The position numbers and the translations under genes are program-made. Shown in pieces: positions 49,341 through 62,429 of a stretch of 64,000 bases of DNA. The DNA lies in NCBI GenBank assembly GCA_951230915.1, contig OX579633.1, positions 6,980,145 through 7,044,144 on the forward strand. The letters are read 5' to 3'. The notes under the pieces were generated by a model. It was not told the origin of the DNA. It made no database searches and saw nothing but the letters and a program-made list of their open reading frames with translations. Every line of letters begins with the position of its first letter. Positions within the stretch are counted from its first letter, which is position 1. The stretch comes from Antitrichia curtipendula. Taxonomy: Eukaryota > Streptophyta > Bryopsida > Hypnales > Leucodontaceae.

Positions 49341-52299
49341 ATTGACTCCCATTGTGTTCATGACTGTTGCTTGCCTTGTTATTATCATGAGAACGCGGTT
49401 AGTCAACTACGAGATAGGGACGTCTCATGCAGTCCAGTAAAATTTTGGCCTTTGGAAGTTGTCTTCGGCATGCTCGAGGTGTTCTTTGAATGCGGGAGCC
49501 CTAGTTGGATGGAGTCATGGACGTGCGGAAGGAAGGATCTACAATGGTTGGACTTCTTTGTTGCATTGTGCATGTTGGATGACTGAATTCACGGTCTACG
49601 CTGGCCTTGCTGCTCTCCTGCCCAAGCCTCCGTCAGTGATGCCAGCAGATTGTAAGACTGACCCTTGTTGCAGCGCCTTTAGATGTCTATATTCATGGAC
49701 GTGGTCGCCAGTAGGAGTGTCATCATTGGAGTTGCCTGCATCATCCATGCTGTTAGGCACAGCTTTGCCAATGAGGCAGCTCAATCCAAGGTAGTCGTGC
49801 TCCTCATTAGTATTGAATGCCATCAATGATGATTCCATGTGCAGAGGAGGTGTTGTATTAGCACTGCAACTCTAATCCGATCATTGACATGAACTTGTCT
49901 ACTAGTTGATGTCCAACCTGCACATACTGGAGAATAACAACGACGTTGTCAATATTGATAGTATGCACTTGCACATAGCAATGTACTCGGACACGCAGAC
50001 CTTCACATGGCTATAGTTGTTACAGTACTTGACATTGATGTAGTGGACTTCGATTTCATGAATCCTATCCACGACATGCAGACAGACATGGACCGGTTGA
50101 TAGCTGACTTCATCTTTGACATCGTCCATTTCACATGGGTGGCTACAGTGGTAAATGGACTCAACATGTATGAGAAATCATCACCTAGGACGTCAACGTA
50201 TCGAACAGAATGCACACGTAAATGTGAGCAAAGTCATGATTGAACATGTCGAATGAGATCATCGACATGTTTTCTAGAGATGTCAGTTTTCTACAGTCTA
50301 GAACGACCACCAAGCAAGTCAGGAATTCCATCGACCAGGGTGCTTAAAAAAACAGTGCAATATCTTCACAGGCTCTAACAAGACCGATCGTCTTCACTAC
50401 CCATACTAAAAATGAAGACTGCAAACTACTTGATGAAGACAACACAACTCATTACTTTTTTGGAACATCTGTGCAAATAGAGCAATAGCATGGTGCATAT
50501 TTTAAAAGCAGTGAGAGCACGTACTATACGGTGATGATAATATACTTGTGTTGACGGTGTCCAAGTCTACTACCTTCACAAGCGCAAGCTTCAATCTTTA
50601 GGATGTTTGGTGGAGCTTCCTTACACTTTTCAACGATGTGAAACACTACTAGACGACGTTGCCCATCAAATTTCTAGTGCAGTGAAAAGTAAAACGCTCA
50701 TGACCTAAAACATACATTATGAGCTTTCTATACAGTGTTCATGATTGATTCGTCCAGATATATGAAGTGTGAAGCAAAGTTTCCACACTCTTTGCTAGGA
50801 GATTAGGCCCACAAGCTTGCATTCAGTTACTGTTCTCCATGACCGCCTGTGTGTTGAAATCAACTAGCGTCCATTTTAAAAATAATTTCTCTAGGTTAGT
50901 TAATCGCTAAACAACTCATTCAATGTACAGTAACAAAGGCCACCGATTAATTGAAGTAATACATATTGTCAGTCTCAAGAATTACAACTGCTGATCTCAA
51001 AAATTATAGCCACCAATCTTAACAATTGCAACCGCCAATTTCATGCATTAAAGTTGCCATTTCCAATAATAATAATTACATTATCATCACACTTGGCATC
51101 TAGAAAGCACTATGCACTAATGTACAAACGGTCCAGCCTAAAACCTCATTAAAACAAGCCTCGACATAGCTATCTGAAAATCACACCTTTTCTGGCCCAA
51201 AATACTATTGCCTTATTTCTTGGGTTTGGGACCCCGATTGGGTATAGGTGTCTCTACCTTTTAGCTTTTAACTGGGCACTTGATCAACTTCCTAACTTAG
51301 AACATCTTAAAGGTAAGCTTGTCCATGTATTGTGGGCCATTTGTTACAATGAATTGTAGCTCATAGTTGAAGAATTCCATTGCCTATCCATTTAAGAATA
51401 TCCTGAAGATATAAGAATACAATAGCGTTTTTCAAACCTTTGAGTATAGATAAAAGGGGTTTGGCCTAATTGACTTCTTGTTTTAATCATATGTTGGATA
51501 ATTTTACATTTAACTTGAGCCCGTAAGAGATTTTGGATCCATTAAGTGGATTATGAATGTTTTGTAGACTTTTTGTGGAAGATTTACAAAACAAATTACA
51601 TCTAAGTAGGTTGAAAGAATACTTTTGTCTACTCTTCAGTGAATGGATGTGACTAGCTTTATCACTCATGATTTATGATTTTTATGCAAGGTTTTGAATT
51701 TAGTTCAATGAAGATTTTAATGTAGATTGTTCTTAATCTATCATTTATTATGCCTTAAAAAACTCTAAATCCACATTCTTCCTCCAACTAGACTCTCTTA
51801 AGGATATATCATGCTTATATTTATATTTTAATTAGATTTCTTATAGTATTGTAATTTAAAGATGACAAGCATTGGATGAGATTTTTGGGGCTAGGAGGGA
51901 TGTTTAAGGCCCGTTCTTGGCGTTGTTACCTTGGCAGTTAAAGAATGCCGTTGTCAGAAGAATTTGTTTTTTTTGAAAAAAAATATAAAAATATAAAAAA
52001 TATAAAAAGATGAAAAAAATTTATTTTATTTTTTGAAAAAAATAAAATTTATATGACTTGGTAGTCTCTATGTCATGTCAGGCAGGTGCTACAATGTAGT
52101 TCCGGGGGCTGGGAACCCTAGGGAACTTGCAACCTTCCCCAGGGGCTGAAAATCATCTAACGACGCTAGTTTGTGAGCCTAAAATGAAGAGCATATGAGC
52201 TGTGAGCGTGTTTTTTAGCGAGCCCAAACAATCATGTATGAAGATTTTTGTGAATTTTGGTGAACAATCAGAAAATATAATTTTGAAAGAGTCATATTG
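49341..52299. other. Intergenic DNA
   Basis: No gene recognised. Short frames on both strands between 49.3 and 50.3 kb could be the decayed 5-prime part of the pogo-like element. The rest is AT-rich. No element termini were found. Confidence 0.35.
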
Positions 52300-52563
52300 C
52301 TAAATATAGTAAGTTATTAGTCCTATTACCGTGGCATCCCCATTTTTCAGGAATCTTTGTACTTTAGAGCCCATTTTTCCAAGTAAACTGTCAACAATCC
52401 ACCTCCCCTCCCGCAAATGAGTCCCATTTCTTACAAATGTATAGGCACATATTCTTTTGGTACCATAGTAAGAAGCAAAAGCATTTGCTCTCTCCATACT
52501 AACACAACAAAAGAAATGCAACAATGTGATGAATTCAAAAAGACCATTGTCTGATCTTGACAA
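52300..52563 (-). other. Unrecognised open frame downstream of the Mutator-like gene
   Basis: 87 codons, same strand as the Mutator-like pseudogene and about 350 bp beyond its end. It reads SYYGTKRICAYTFVR and EGRWIVDSLLGKMG, which look like real coding, but I do not recognise a family. It could be a further exon or a second small gene of the same element. Confidence 0.25.
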
Positions 52564-52908
52564 TACATTACGGTCGTCAACAAAACATATGAACGTTCCA
52601 ATTCACGCAATTTCTGTTCATGAAGTTTGTCCTACTATATCCCTATCCTTCTTTTGCCTTCATGGACCTTACATGTTGTAGACTTCAAATTCACATATAC
52701 GACAGTGTAGATAAATAATGCAGTTTTACACAATCTATTAATCTCTGAAATCCAGTTACGTATGTAGGGCTTCTTAGCTCTTAGAAACTCCATGTTTGCA
52801 AAATGAGACTAATGTCCAAAAATACATCCAATGCTATTTTGATAAATATAGAGCTATAATGGACAAAACGTACATTAGAGCTAGAATTGACATGAAATTT
52901 GAATACTA

Positions 52909-55900
52909 TTAACTACGTAAAATCATCCCAGTTCTTTCAATAACTGTCATAACTTCATCCATGCTCAAGCTTGGTGCATGAATGAACTTTTCTGTCTTGT
53001 AGTCCACCTTGCATAGATAACAAAAAATGTAGTACAAATGCTTGCAGTTTACATACTTCCCTCGTTTCCTAATGGATACTAAGGCCATACTACTAAAATA
53101 CAAGCAAGTGCAAGATGGGAAATTGCACAAAGTTATACGGGATACCCTGTGGTCATGTTCGGGACCAGATTGCAAAGTGATGACAGCTCCAAGGCCTGGA
53201 TATGGAAGAATGTTCACTCCAAGAATAGTTCCTGTCACATTTCTTGCATTTTCCCATTGGTTACGATGATCTTCAGTGGGCGCTTTTTCGTTTCTTTGAA
53301 TAGACTTCCCATTGCAAATGGATGGAGGTTTATCCGCATGAGGCGGTCTTGGATGAGTCTACACTACAACTTCAAATAGTTTTGACGATGTGAACAACCG
53401 CCGCGGAGACATGCATAGCCGTTGTTGGAGGTGGAATCCCGCCTCTTCAAACATAATGATCTCGTCAAAAGTTAAATTAGTTCCAAGTGCCACTGGCCAC
53501 ACATCTGGGATTTCGGGTTGACTAAAAACATGAGGCCTTTTTGGACCCATTCTACAACGCTTAATATCATTTGGACAGAACCAGAAATCATCTGTCTCCA
53601 TCCTTGTACCTTTGAACTCCCGCTTTTGGCCTTTATACATGGGAGCTGCTATTGCTTTAGAGCCCCTAATTATAAACATTGTGTACTTGACCTCTGTCTG
53701 CGACTGAGTTGCATGGCACTTCCTCCTAGACTTCACAGAAATGCGAGCAATGTGCCATTCAGATGTGTCGCAATCTATTTCTAACACATGCTTCACATGA
53801 GGCATAATGGGGGTGGTATTCCGAAAATTTGAATCGGGTGCTTTTGTACACTAATTCTGAACTCGCGGATGTGAAAAATTTACCTTGTCCAGGCGATGAA
53901 AATCACCTTCAGAACCAATGGGTAGGTCCAATTTTCGCTTTGATGACCCAAAGACTTCCTCTCCTTCCAAGTGTGGTATGCAAGTGCAATATTCTTCAAC
54001 ACCAGGCATACTGCACAACACATTTGTGATTTTTTTCCCATCCATAGATGCAGCTGCTCTCTTCAGCTTCAAGTCGTGACAACATGGTCCCAATCTAGAT
54101 GGACCACCATTCAAATATACCCGATAATTTGTCATTTGCATGAAAGCGCGGATCCAATCATTGCATGTAGCAACGTACAAGTCCGTGCCACGTTTACCAG
54201 ATGCCTGCAACCACTTGTTGTGCACAATTTCCGACAAATTACAAGATGGCATATCAGCCAATTCTTTCAATGACAGATCCTGCAATGTACAATATGTATT
54301 AAATAATAGAATATTGATCGGAAAAAAAATATTTGAACAGATTTACTAAGAAAACAATAGACATAATTTATGAACTTACCATCTCCATAAACCCGCCCCA
54401 TTGCCGATATCTGAAGTGCCAAAATGCTAACCACAATTCTAGTTCCCTCAAAGATTCCTCTGTAGATGCACCAGAGGAGTACCACCATGCTTTTATCTGT
54501 AAGTACATGTTTTTTGCTTTTGCTAGGTTCTTGGCATCTTTGTAGTCTCTGCAAAGCTTCATGTGCTGACTTTGAAACTCTCTTCTGATGAGCCTTTCAG
54601 TGTGCTGCTTCAATGACGTCGCCCAGTGGAAAAGGCAAGTACGTTCCCAGTCAATCATCTTCACAATCGGATCACCTGATCCATACACAATGCGAACAGC
54701 GTTCCAATTTGCTTGAGCACTATCCGCCATAAACCCTTTGAAGTTCGGGTAAAGTACACCGTTCTTCTCCATAACCTTGTTCAGGCATTTCCACATGATG
54801 ATTTGACCCTCAGTGTCCTCAATTTGCATATCGCATACTGTTATTGTCATAACCTTGCAGAATACCGAATCATATACATGACAAGCAATAGTTGTCCAAT
54901 CTTTAACACGCTTGGCGTGATCAAACATGATCCAACAATTTTCTAGATTCCCCTCTATTTGCATTCGCCTAACCAAATCAACACCACTTCCAGGACCATC
55001 AACCAACATCTTGAAAACGTATACTTTCTCCTTTCCCTATCCTGGGAAAACACTGTCGTGGATGAACTCTATCTTTGCTTATTTTTTCATTGCCAGAATA
55101 CGATCTATTTCTCCACTCCCCTTATTCGAGTTCTTGAATGATGCAACGATATTCCGCACGTTTGGAGAGCTCAGAACTTGGAATTTGTTTGTAACATCAT
55201 CCAACGCCTTCCCCCGCAACATCTCTTTAGGGCCATCACCGGCGTGAACAAGAAACATGTCTAAGAACTCCTTGCTAGCAGCCAAAGCTATGGCGGATAC
55301 TTTTGCAGTAGGGATCTTTTCAACTTCACGAGCAATGAGACTTGTTATGGTAGTCAAAGAATCCCTACACAAACCATTTGCTACAGGGTGCTTGTGATTG
55401 CCAAGATGAATGCAAGCCCTTCCAGCATCTGGTCCACTAAAAATATAATAAATCCTTTTGTCACAGAAATCAACACAAGTAGGAGTTTTTTTTGCAGACT
55501 TTGCAAACTAATGAAAAATCTTTTGGAGGAATGTCTCCAATATTGAAAGGAGAAATGGTATTACCAGACCTCTCAGTCTCGTTTCTCTTGGAGCATCTTT
55601 TCAAATAGTTGCATGCATTGTTCATACATGTTAAATGTCCAACACAATTGGACTTCCTGAACTTCAGACCTAAATCGTTGTGAATGTTCGAGGTCATTGT
55701 ACGACACCATGTGTGACCATCGTATCGTTTATCCATTCCACTCATATTCTTAGAAGATACCACAGAGGCAAATGACCGACAAGGTGGCAACTCAAAAAAA
55801 ATGTCACCATTGAACTGAGATGGAAGAAACTGGACCTTCTCGTACTTAGTAGATTCAAAGTCTATATGCGCTACTTCATTCCTACACCCCTTGACACTTG

Positions 55901-56546
55901 ATAACTTCTTCAGACTGTGTACTATACTTGGAAATTGACGGTCATGTCACGGATACAATGGAGGGCGTAACAAGGAAGAACTACCCGGACTACTATGGGG
56001 GCCAAAGGTAGACTGAGGAGTGCTTGCACTTGTTGTTCCATGCACCATGAGGCGTGTTTTCGATGAAAAACAACCTTGTGCAATCCCCTCTCCCTCTGAG
56101 TCGCTAGATAACTCGACTATTGGACTTAAAAGTTGTTGTTGGATTGGTGCACCCACACTGTTACCACCTCCTGAATCCTTTGATACCGAAGGACTACTAG
56201 GTTCTATTTTTACATCTCTAAGAGATGTAAATTGAGTTGTAGAAGCGTTGGATTTTGGTGTCAAAATTTTAGTTGATTATGCTATATGATCTGAAGATAA
56301 ATCAAATGCCCTATAACGACCTCTAGGTAGAATCCAGTAATGACCATCCTCACTTCTAGTCTTGTACATCAACACAGATTCGACCAAAGTTCCACTCTCA
56401 GACATAACTTCCTCTTCAACATAAATGGAAGAAGGAATGAAGCCGTATCAAACATGAAATAGATGCACTGGAATTTCTGCAATACCATCTGCATTCACTC
56501 CAAAACAAAGGGGCACCTCATGACCATCCGCTTTGATAGAAACCAT
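52909..56546 (-). pseudogene. Mutator-like transposase with Cys/His-rich N-terminus and SWIM finger
   Basis: The gene would encode nearly 1,200 residues. Exon 1 is 56546-54380, then a 100-bp GT/AG intron, then exon 2 at 54279-52909. Start: ATG at 56546 (MVSIKADGH). A Ser/acidic linker precedes a Cys/His-rich zone (HTWCRT, GHLTCMNNACNYLKR, VCKVCKK, GNHKHPV; about 55700-55385) that may be a WRKY-GCM1 or FLYWCH-like zinc finger. The DDE-type core follows with FMADSAQANWNAV and CLFHW (about 54735-54620). A SWIM finger (SCTC...NCKH, about 53110-53040) lies near the end. Nonsense codons: 56448, 56277, 55947, 55079, 55037, 53851 and 53359, plus a frameshift at an A-run near 55490. It faces away from the gene at 58799. 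Confidence 0.7.
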
Positions 56547-58798
56547 TTTGCAAGACTAAAAGAACTTTCTGAAGCCAAAGAATATGTGCAGTGATGGGAC
56601 TTCCACATGAAGTGAATTAGAAAGGCAAACATAGACGAAGTGCAAATAGCAGAATTCTAGATGAAGAAGAAAAGTGCACAGTCATTTATTGAGTCTAGTA
56701 CAGAATGCATTTCCAAAAAGAATATGCTATTTTCAAATGTTATATATATATATACATGTATAGCCACATTCAACGGCAGACGACCACCATCGCCAGTACT
56801 GTCATAATGAAAACAATTTGATTTCACAAAATCTAAGAATGCCTGAACATTGACACATATTATCGTCTATCCAAATAAAGTATAATTACAAAATAATTTG
56901 ATCTCAGTCAGAAATCCCAGGAAGCTTTAAAACGCACACATAATGAAAACCAGAAGATACTAGTACTCTCCATTAACAAACCTATATAGAATACAAAATC
57001 ATTGTGGCAGTTACTGAAGGCTATTTAGTAACTATAGTTCTCCCATTTTTTTAATTTTCATTCAGCTTTCAGCCGTTTATATGCCTAGCAACTATACACA
57101 AATTATCTACATAACGCAACTGAACGTAAATAATGGAATACAGAAAAAACGGCAATCCTAGAGAAATAGGGAAGCATTAACCATGTCACTAACACAACCA
57201 ACTAGTTTCCATCACAACCACCTAGTCCATGGATGCGATCTCATTCCTCCTCAAATCACTATAATTAAGGTAGTATGCTTTGAATGTGCCACTGATCTTA
57301 AACCACCATCTATAGCCTATGTACATCTCCATAATCATATCTATACCTATCTGGTAGAAATGCTTTTATAAGTTATAACCAAACATTGTTCCATAATAAC
57401 TTTTGCAAGCAGTATCCAAATGTCTCATTCTCTAGTGCACTAGGATCTCCTTTCACTGGCCAACAAGTGCATATGAAAATTTGACCAATTCAATAATAGT
57501 AACTAGGCTTGCTGGCTCGATAGCAAAATGTTGTGGTTTCGGAGGTATCCACCTTATGCTTAGCAAATTGCTTGCTAAGCATCTATGACCCCGTACACAT
57601 AATGCTGAGGTATGATATTCATTCATTGTAATCAAAAATTTGAAGATGGCGAGAGAGATCTGTAAGCTTAGGATGAATGAATGAAGAACGAATGTATTAA
57701 CGTTGCCATAAATTTAATTATTGCAGATAGAGGCTATTTGGTGGCCAAAATCACTGTGATGCTACAATAACTGTTGGATACCATTGTACCAATCAGAATA
57801 AAGATTTGCCCTCACAATGAAAATGTCGATGGAATAGATTTGGCTTGAATTCCCTCATAGCTGGACTCAAGAATGAAGAGTATATTAAATAGACTCATAG
57901 TACCACCACATGCAGACATATATAAAGTATAATCTAGCCGTCCATTCACACTTTTATCCTTCATATGCTTTCAATGCTGACGGCAGTGGTAACAATTGTA
58001 GTTCAATCATACAAATCATCTGCCAATTTGGAAAATGTAATTTGAAATAAATGTAAAAGCCTCTGTGTGAAAAAATAGTTATGAGAATAGAGCATTTACT
58101 AGCTCAGGACATTAACAGTCTAAAGGTACTTTGTGACAATCACGTTGGCTATTACTGATCCCGCGAATGGCATATGAACTGATATCGTCTCTAAATGAAT
58201 TCTTAAGACACGTATGGTAAACCCAGTGGTAAGGTAGAACGCCCGAGAGTATTTCGGGACATAGCCTTCATTGATGTACATTTTATGGGTGGACAATTAT
58301 GAAGCTCTATCCTACTTAAAGTTGATAATTTAATAACTAATTTCAAAAAGCTGAAACAAATGTACAAGTGTACAACATCCTAGGTTTGAAACAAAATCCA
58401 CTTCTCGTTCAAGGTAAATATACTGAATTCTTTTTCAGAAATATGTCGAACCTCTCCGAAATTCAGTTTCAGCTTTTAGATGTAAGGAATATGACCTATT
58501 ACCTTATCTCGATATCCTTGGACGCATCCGGTAATCCCGAGAAATACTGACCATTATAGACTGAGCTCGGCCCTCCATCCTTACGGTGATCCCCGTTCAT
58601 GCACCGTGAACTTCAAACACCAACCCCGCCGTACTTGAGAAAGTCCCTGTCCCTGCATTTTGAACATCGAACACCAAGCACAAGCTTCTTGTGACCTTGG
58701 GTTTCCTTTTCTGCAAAGCCAAGAGTGGATACTCGTACTCCGAAGTATTGAACCTTCCGTGTAAAATTCTCCGAGGTGGTTTGATTCAAGAGCTCGTC
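56547..58798. promoter_or_regulatory. Divergent intergenic region between two pseudogenes
   Basis: About 2.25 kb separate two start codons on opposite strands, so the promoters of both genes should lie here. Composition is AT-rich and no coding sequence is recognised. The last 250 bp before 58799 are GC-richer. No specific site could be identified. Confidence 0.4.
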
Positions 58799-60079
58799 AT
58801 GGCGATAAGGTCATAGGCGCGCCGCGTGCAGCAGACAGCAGTGAACATCCCCCCCACGAACAATGATGAGGTAATTCATTTCCTGAACATACAAGCTTTG
58901 TATCGTCGATGCCATGAAACTTTGATAATAGGGTTTCGGTTGTATCCTGATAAATACCGCTCAGTCAACAAATCTCTGTCGTCTTTTAGAGTTCAGTTGT
59001 AGTCGCCCTTAAAACTGTATGGGGTCGCGGGACTAAGTTTCCGTTTTGTGCGACAGCGGAAGAAAAGTCCTCCCTCCATTTGATTCCATATATGGTTGTG
59101 TTTGAATTTTGCAAGTCTGTCCATGTGTCTATGCTATATTTTTTTGGTCCAAACCCCAAGCTCGGCCAAGAAGCTCTTGGTGGCGAGAGGGCCCTTGCTC
59201 ATGACGGGGGTCTGGAATTTGAACAGGTCTGTGCCCATTGGGCTCATCCGATACTCACACACGTCTATGTCTTGGTCGGGTCAGTGAGGAATCCGAGGGG
59301 TCCTCCCTTGTTTGCTTTTGTTTATTATCTCATTTTTGATGTTGGGAATCTGCCCCAGTTTCAAGGCTATATTTTTTTGGTCCAAACCACACGCCCAGCC
59401 GAGAGGGCCCCTGCTCGTGACGGGGGTTGGAAATTTGAATAGCTTGTGGTCATTTCTAAGCGACCAGTCCGGGGCATTGAGCACTTGGTTTCTCCCCTTG
59501 CCTTCATTCTTGAATCAATAGACAGGGGAAGTTTATTTCTATGGCGTGAGTGCCTTTTATAGTTTCTAGAGATGGATAATCTGGACCTATGATTGTTTAT
59601 TTTTTTGATTTAGGCGTTACTTATGCATGCAAGCATATGTTCAGATGTGGAGCACTGTAATCTAGTCTTTAGACATGTCATTGCCGTGTTCATGGGTGTA
59701 CCACTTTTCTTATTAAAGAGGCAGTTGCTATATAGCTTATTTTCTCTTTCATATAACCATGTAATTTATTTGTATTGACCAACTATTGTCTTTTGACTTC
59801 AGGAAGAGACTATCGTAGGCTGCGGTAGTTTGGAGACAAAGTCATTGTCTTATGTGCACTCAAAGGACAATTCACAGCTTGATATCCACTTTGAAGAGGA
59901 TGTAGACGATTCAATATCTGAGGGCAATGACGAAGGTGGTGAAGAGTTACTGGAAGATGACATACAGAAGACTCAAAAATTGGACTTCGTGTCCAGCATT
60001 TCAAGTTTGCGTCTTCATCCTATATCTCTGTCTCGGACTAAAATACCCCTTTGCAGATTGGTGCCGATGCCAATGGTAA

Positions 60080-60640
60080 GACCGACTCTGACATGTGATT
60101 TAACAAAGTTGGAGCAAAAATTCGTCCATGGCTATGATGAAGGTGCACGTGTGTTCTACGCTTCAATTTCAGATGAACAAGGTGAGCCAGGAGTTTTCAC
60201 TGAGTCAGAGAAGGCAAAGTGGGGGCCTCTGTGGAACTCAGTGAACAACTCCTTCAACATAGAGCTCAATGCTCAAGCAAACCTGAAGCATTTAGTGAAC
60301 ATGAAGTTCTATATTTGTGATGGAAATCATCGTCGACTTGCGTGGATGAACCACATTAACCGACTTCATGGTAAGGAATTGGATTGGCATATTTGGTGGA
60401 CACTATCATCCTCAATACAAAAGGTCGAATTGGACTTGCCATGCAGTTGATGCATGACATCAACAAGTAAGTGAATTATCTAGTTAAGGTATTTGAGCTT
60501 ATTTGCATACGTTAATCTTCACTGCCATTTTTGTGAATTTTTTCTTATATATTGATACATTTGTATTCAATTTTCTTGTGAATAGGCAGACTGAGAACTC
60601 TCATGTGAAGACAAATTTGGTCCACATGCTCTATCGAATT
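60080..60640 (+). other. ParB/sulfiredoxin-like domain region
   Basis: The stretch KFYICDGNHRRLAWMNHI (about 60302-60355) matches the ParB core pattern in which a hydrophobic strand ends in DGxHRxxA. Supporting context follows after the frameshift: VDTIILNTKG, LAMQLMHDIN and, across the intron, KQTENSHVKTN. The order and spacing fit a ParB N-terminal nuclease-type fold; catalytic function is not implied. Confidence 0.5.
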
Positions 60641-62429
60641 CAAAAGTATGGTTCTATGCCAATTGACAAGTTCAATGAACTACTTAGTCCAGAGGATGTC
60701 AAGGCTTGTCAACAGAGCACGCGAAAGACATGGTATTTCATGCCGCTTGAGGTGTTCACATCTTTCATTTTCTAAGTAAGTATATAATTTTTTTTCTGAT
60801 GTCATGCAAAAATTGCGTTTTGCTTTATTTGGATTAATTGAGAATTGCTAACTTGTATTCCTAATTGTTGTGATTTCTGAATGTCTTTTTCTAGCAAGAG
60901 ATTGCTGCAGCTGCTAATATTGGTGTGCGAAAATATCATGAAGATACCCCTTTACAGGACGTCACAAGTATTGGGGTGGCAGCCGCTATGAGATCAAGCT
61001 CAAAAAAGGCAACTGATAAATTGTACAAGAAACTCTCAAAGATTGTAGCTGTTGTGAATCCTGCCTTAGGACATGAATGACTTCAAGAGGTACTAATTTC
61101 ACATGTTCTACATGAATACATTCAATGGTTCCAGTTCTTTGTATATCTAAGGGTTTTGATGTCTTGATTTCACAGATTGAAATGCATTGGAGTTTGTATG
61201 TGGTACAAGAACTCACTTTGGACAAGTTGCAATTAATTGCAACTGCAAATGTCTAGGCTAGCCACAAGGTGAAGTGGTTGAAATGGTTGAATGCCTCTGG
61301 CCCAAGTCGTGAGGCTCGACGTTTTCCTCCATGACTAGTTAACGATGAGAAGCTCAGTGCCTTCCTGTCAAAAGCCTGCTGGTTTGTTGGGTTAATAATT
61401 TGTATTTTTTATTTAAGTATTTAAATCCTGAAAAACATTCTATTCAATTTCATGTTGCAAATAATCATTTGCCTTTAACATGTCCATCATTAATGTGTTT
61501 TTGTAGGTGTTCTCTAGATTGAAGACGCTGCAGTAGAGATGTTTGAGAACATCACGAAGTCAGATAGTATTCCTATCAATATGGAGGTGTTGGATGAGCC
61601 ACAATCACTCTCCGACTATTTGGAGAGCTGGCGGATGAAATTGTGGGAGCATGCTTACGTGGGGGTTTTCAAAGGAGCAGATGCTTTCAAGAAGCCAGAT
61701 TCTTTTAAGGAATTCAAGGGATCCAATTGGGTTGTGAAGCGGGTCATTCATAGATAGTCATTTGATTTGGCAAATTGTTGGTGGGTCTTTTTTGGGGGAT
61801 AATGTATTGGTAGGCTGTGAGAAACTGTGCTAATTACCTTTTTTTGGTGTACAAATATTTCAAATTTGAGCTGTATGCAAATAAAGCTATTTTGAAAGCA
61901 AATTTGCCTCCCTTTCTACACACCTGGTTGGATAGGTCTTCCTCGGATTGTATGTTCTCCCCTTCACAATTGAAGAATTGGACCAGTGCCCACCTTCAAG
62001 CTGGTGCTTGGTATTTGGAATGTAGCCAAGGTTTTGCTCCTACTGAGGAGCAAGACCCTCTCCAGTCTCTAAATGACAGTGTTGTTGTTGAGCCTGAATT
62101 TGATGAGTTTGCCGGTTTGGATGTGGAGGCAAAAGTAAGAGCTCTAAAAAGAAGAGACATATCAGATAAGAAGAAAGTAGAGAAACAGGAGATAGCAAAG
62201 AAAAAGGCGGAAGAAAACGAAGAGAAGAAAAAACATGAACGTGAGAAGAAGGCACTCGAAAAACCAAAGGGTAAGAAAAGAAAGGCAGATGCACCAGTGG
62301 GAGAACAAGCAACAAGTGAAGCAGGCATAAAAGATATTTCATCCAATTTTTCTTTGACACAAGAATGACTGCTGCATGGCTTGCCAGCCAAAGTCTTGAA
62401 CTTGACATTCACGCCGGCCATTGATGAGC

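Noticed and set aside
53857..53883. 27-bp GT...AG intron in the Mutator-like gene
   Set aside because: Too short for a plant intron, and the frame reads straight through with only one TAG.
58200..58260. GTGGTAAGGTAGAACGCCC, resembling a pol III promoter
   Set aside because: Only one box-like motif and no tRNA fold.
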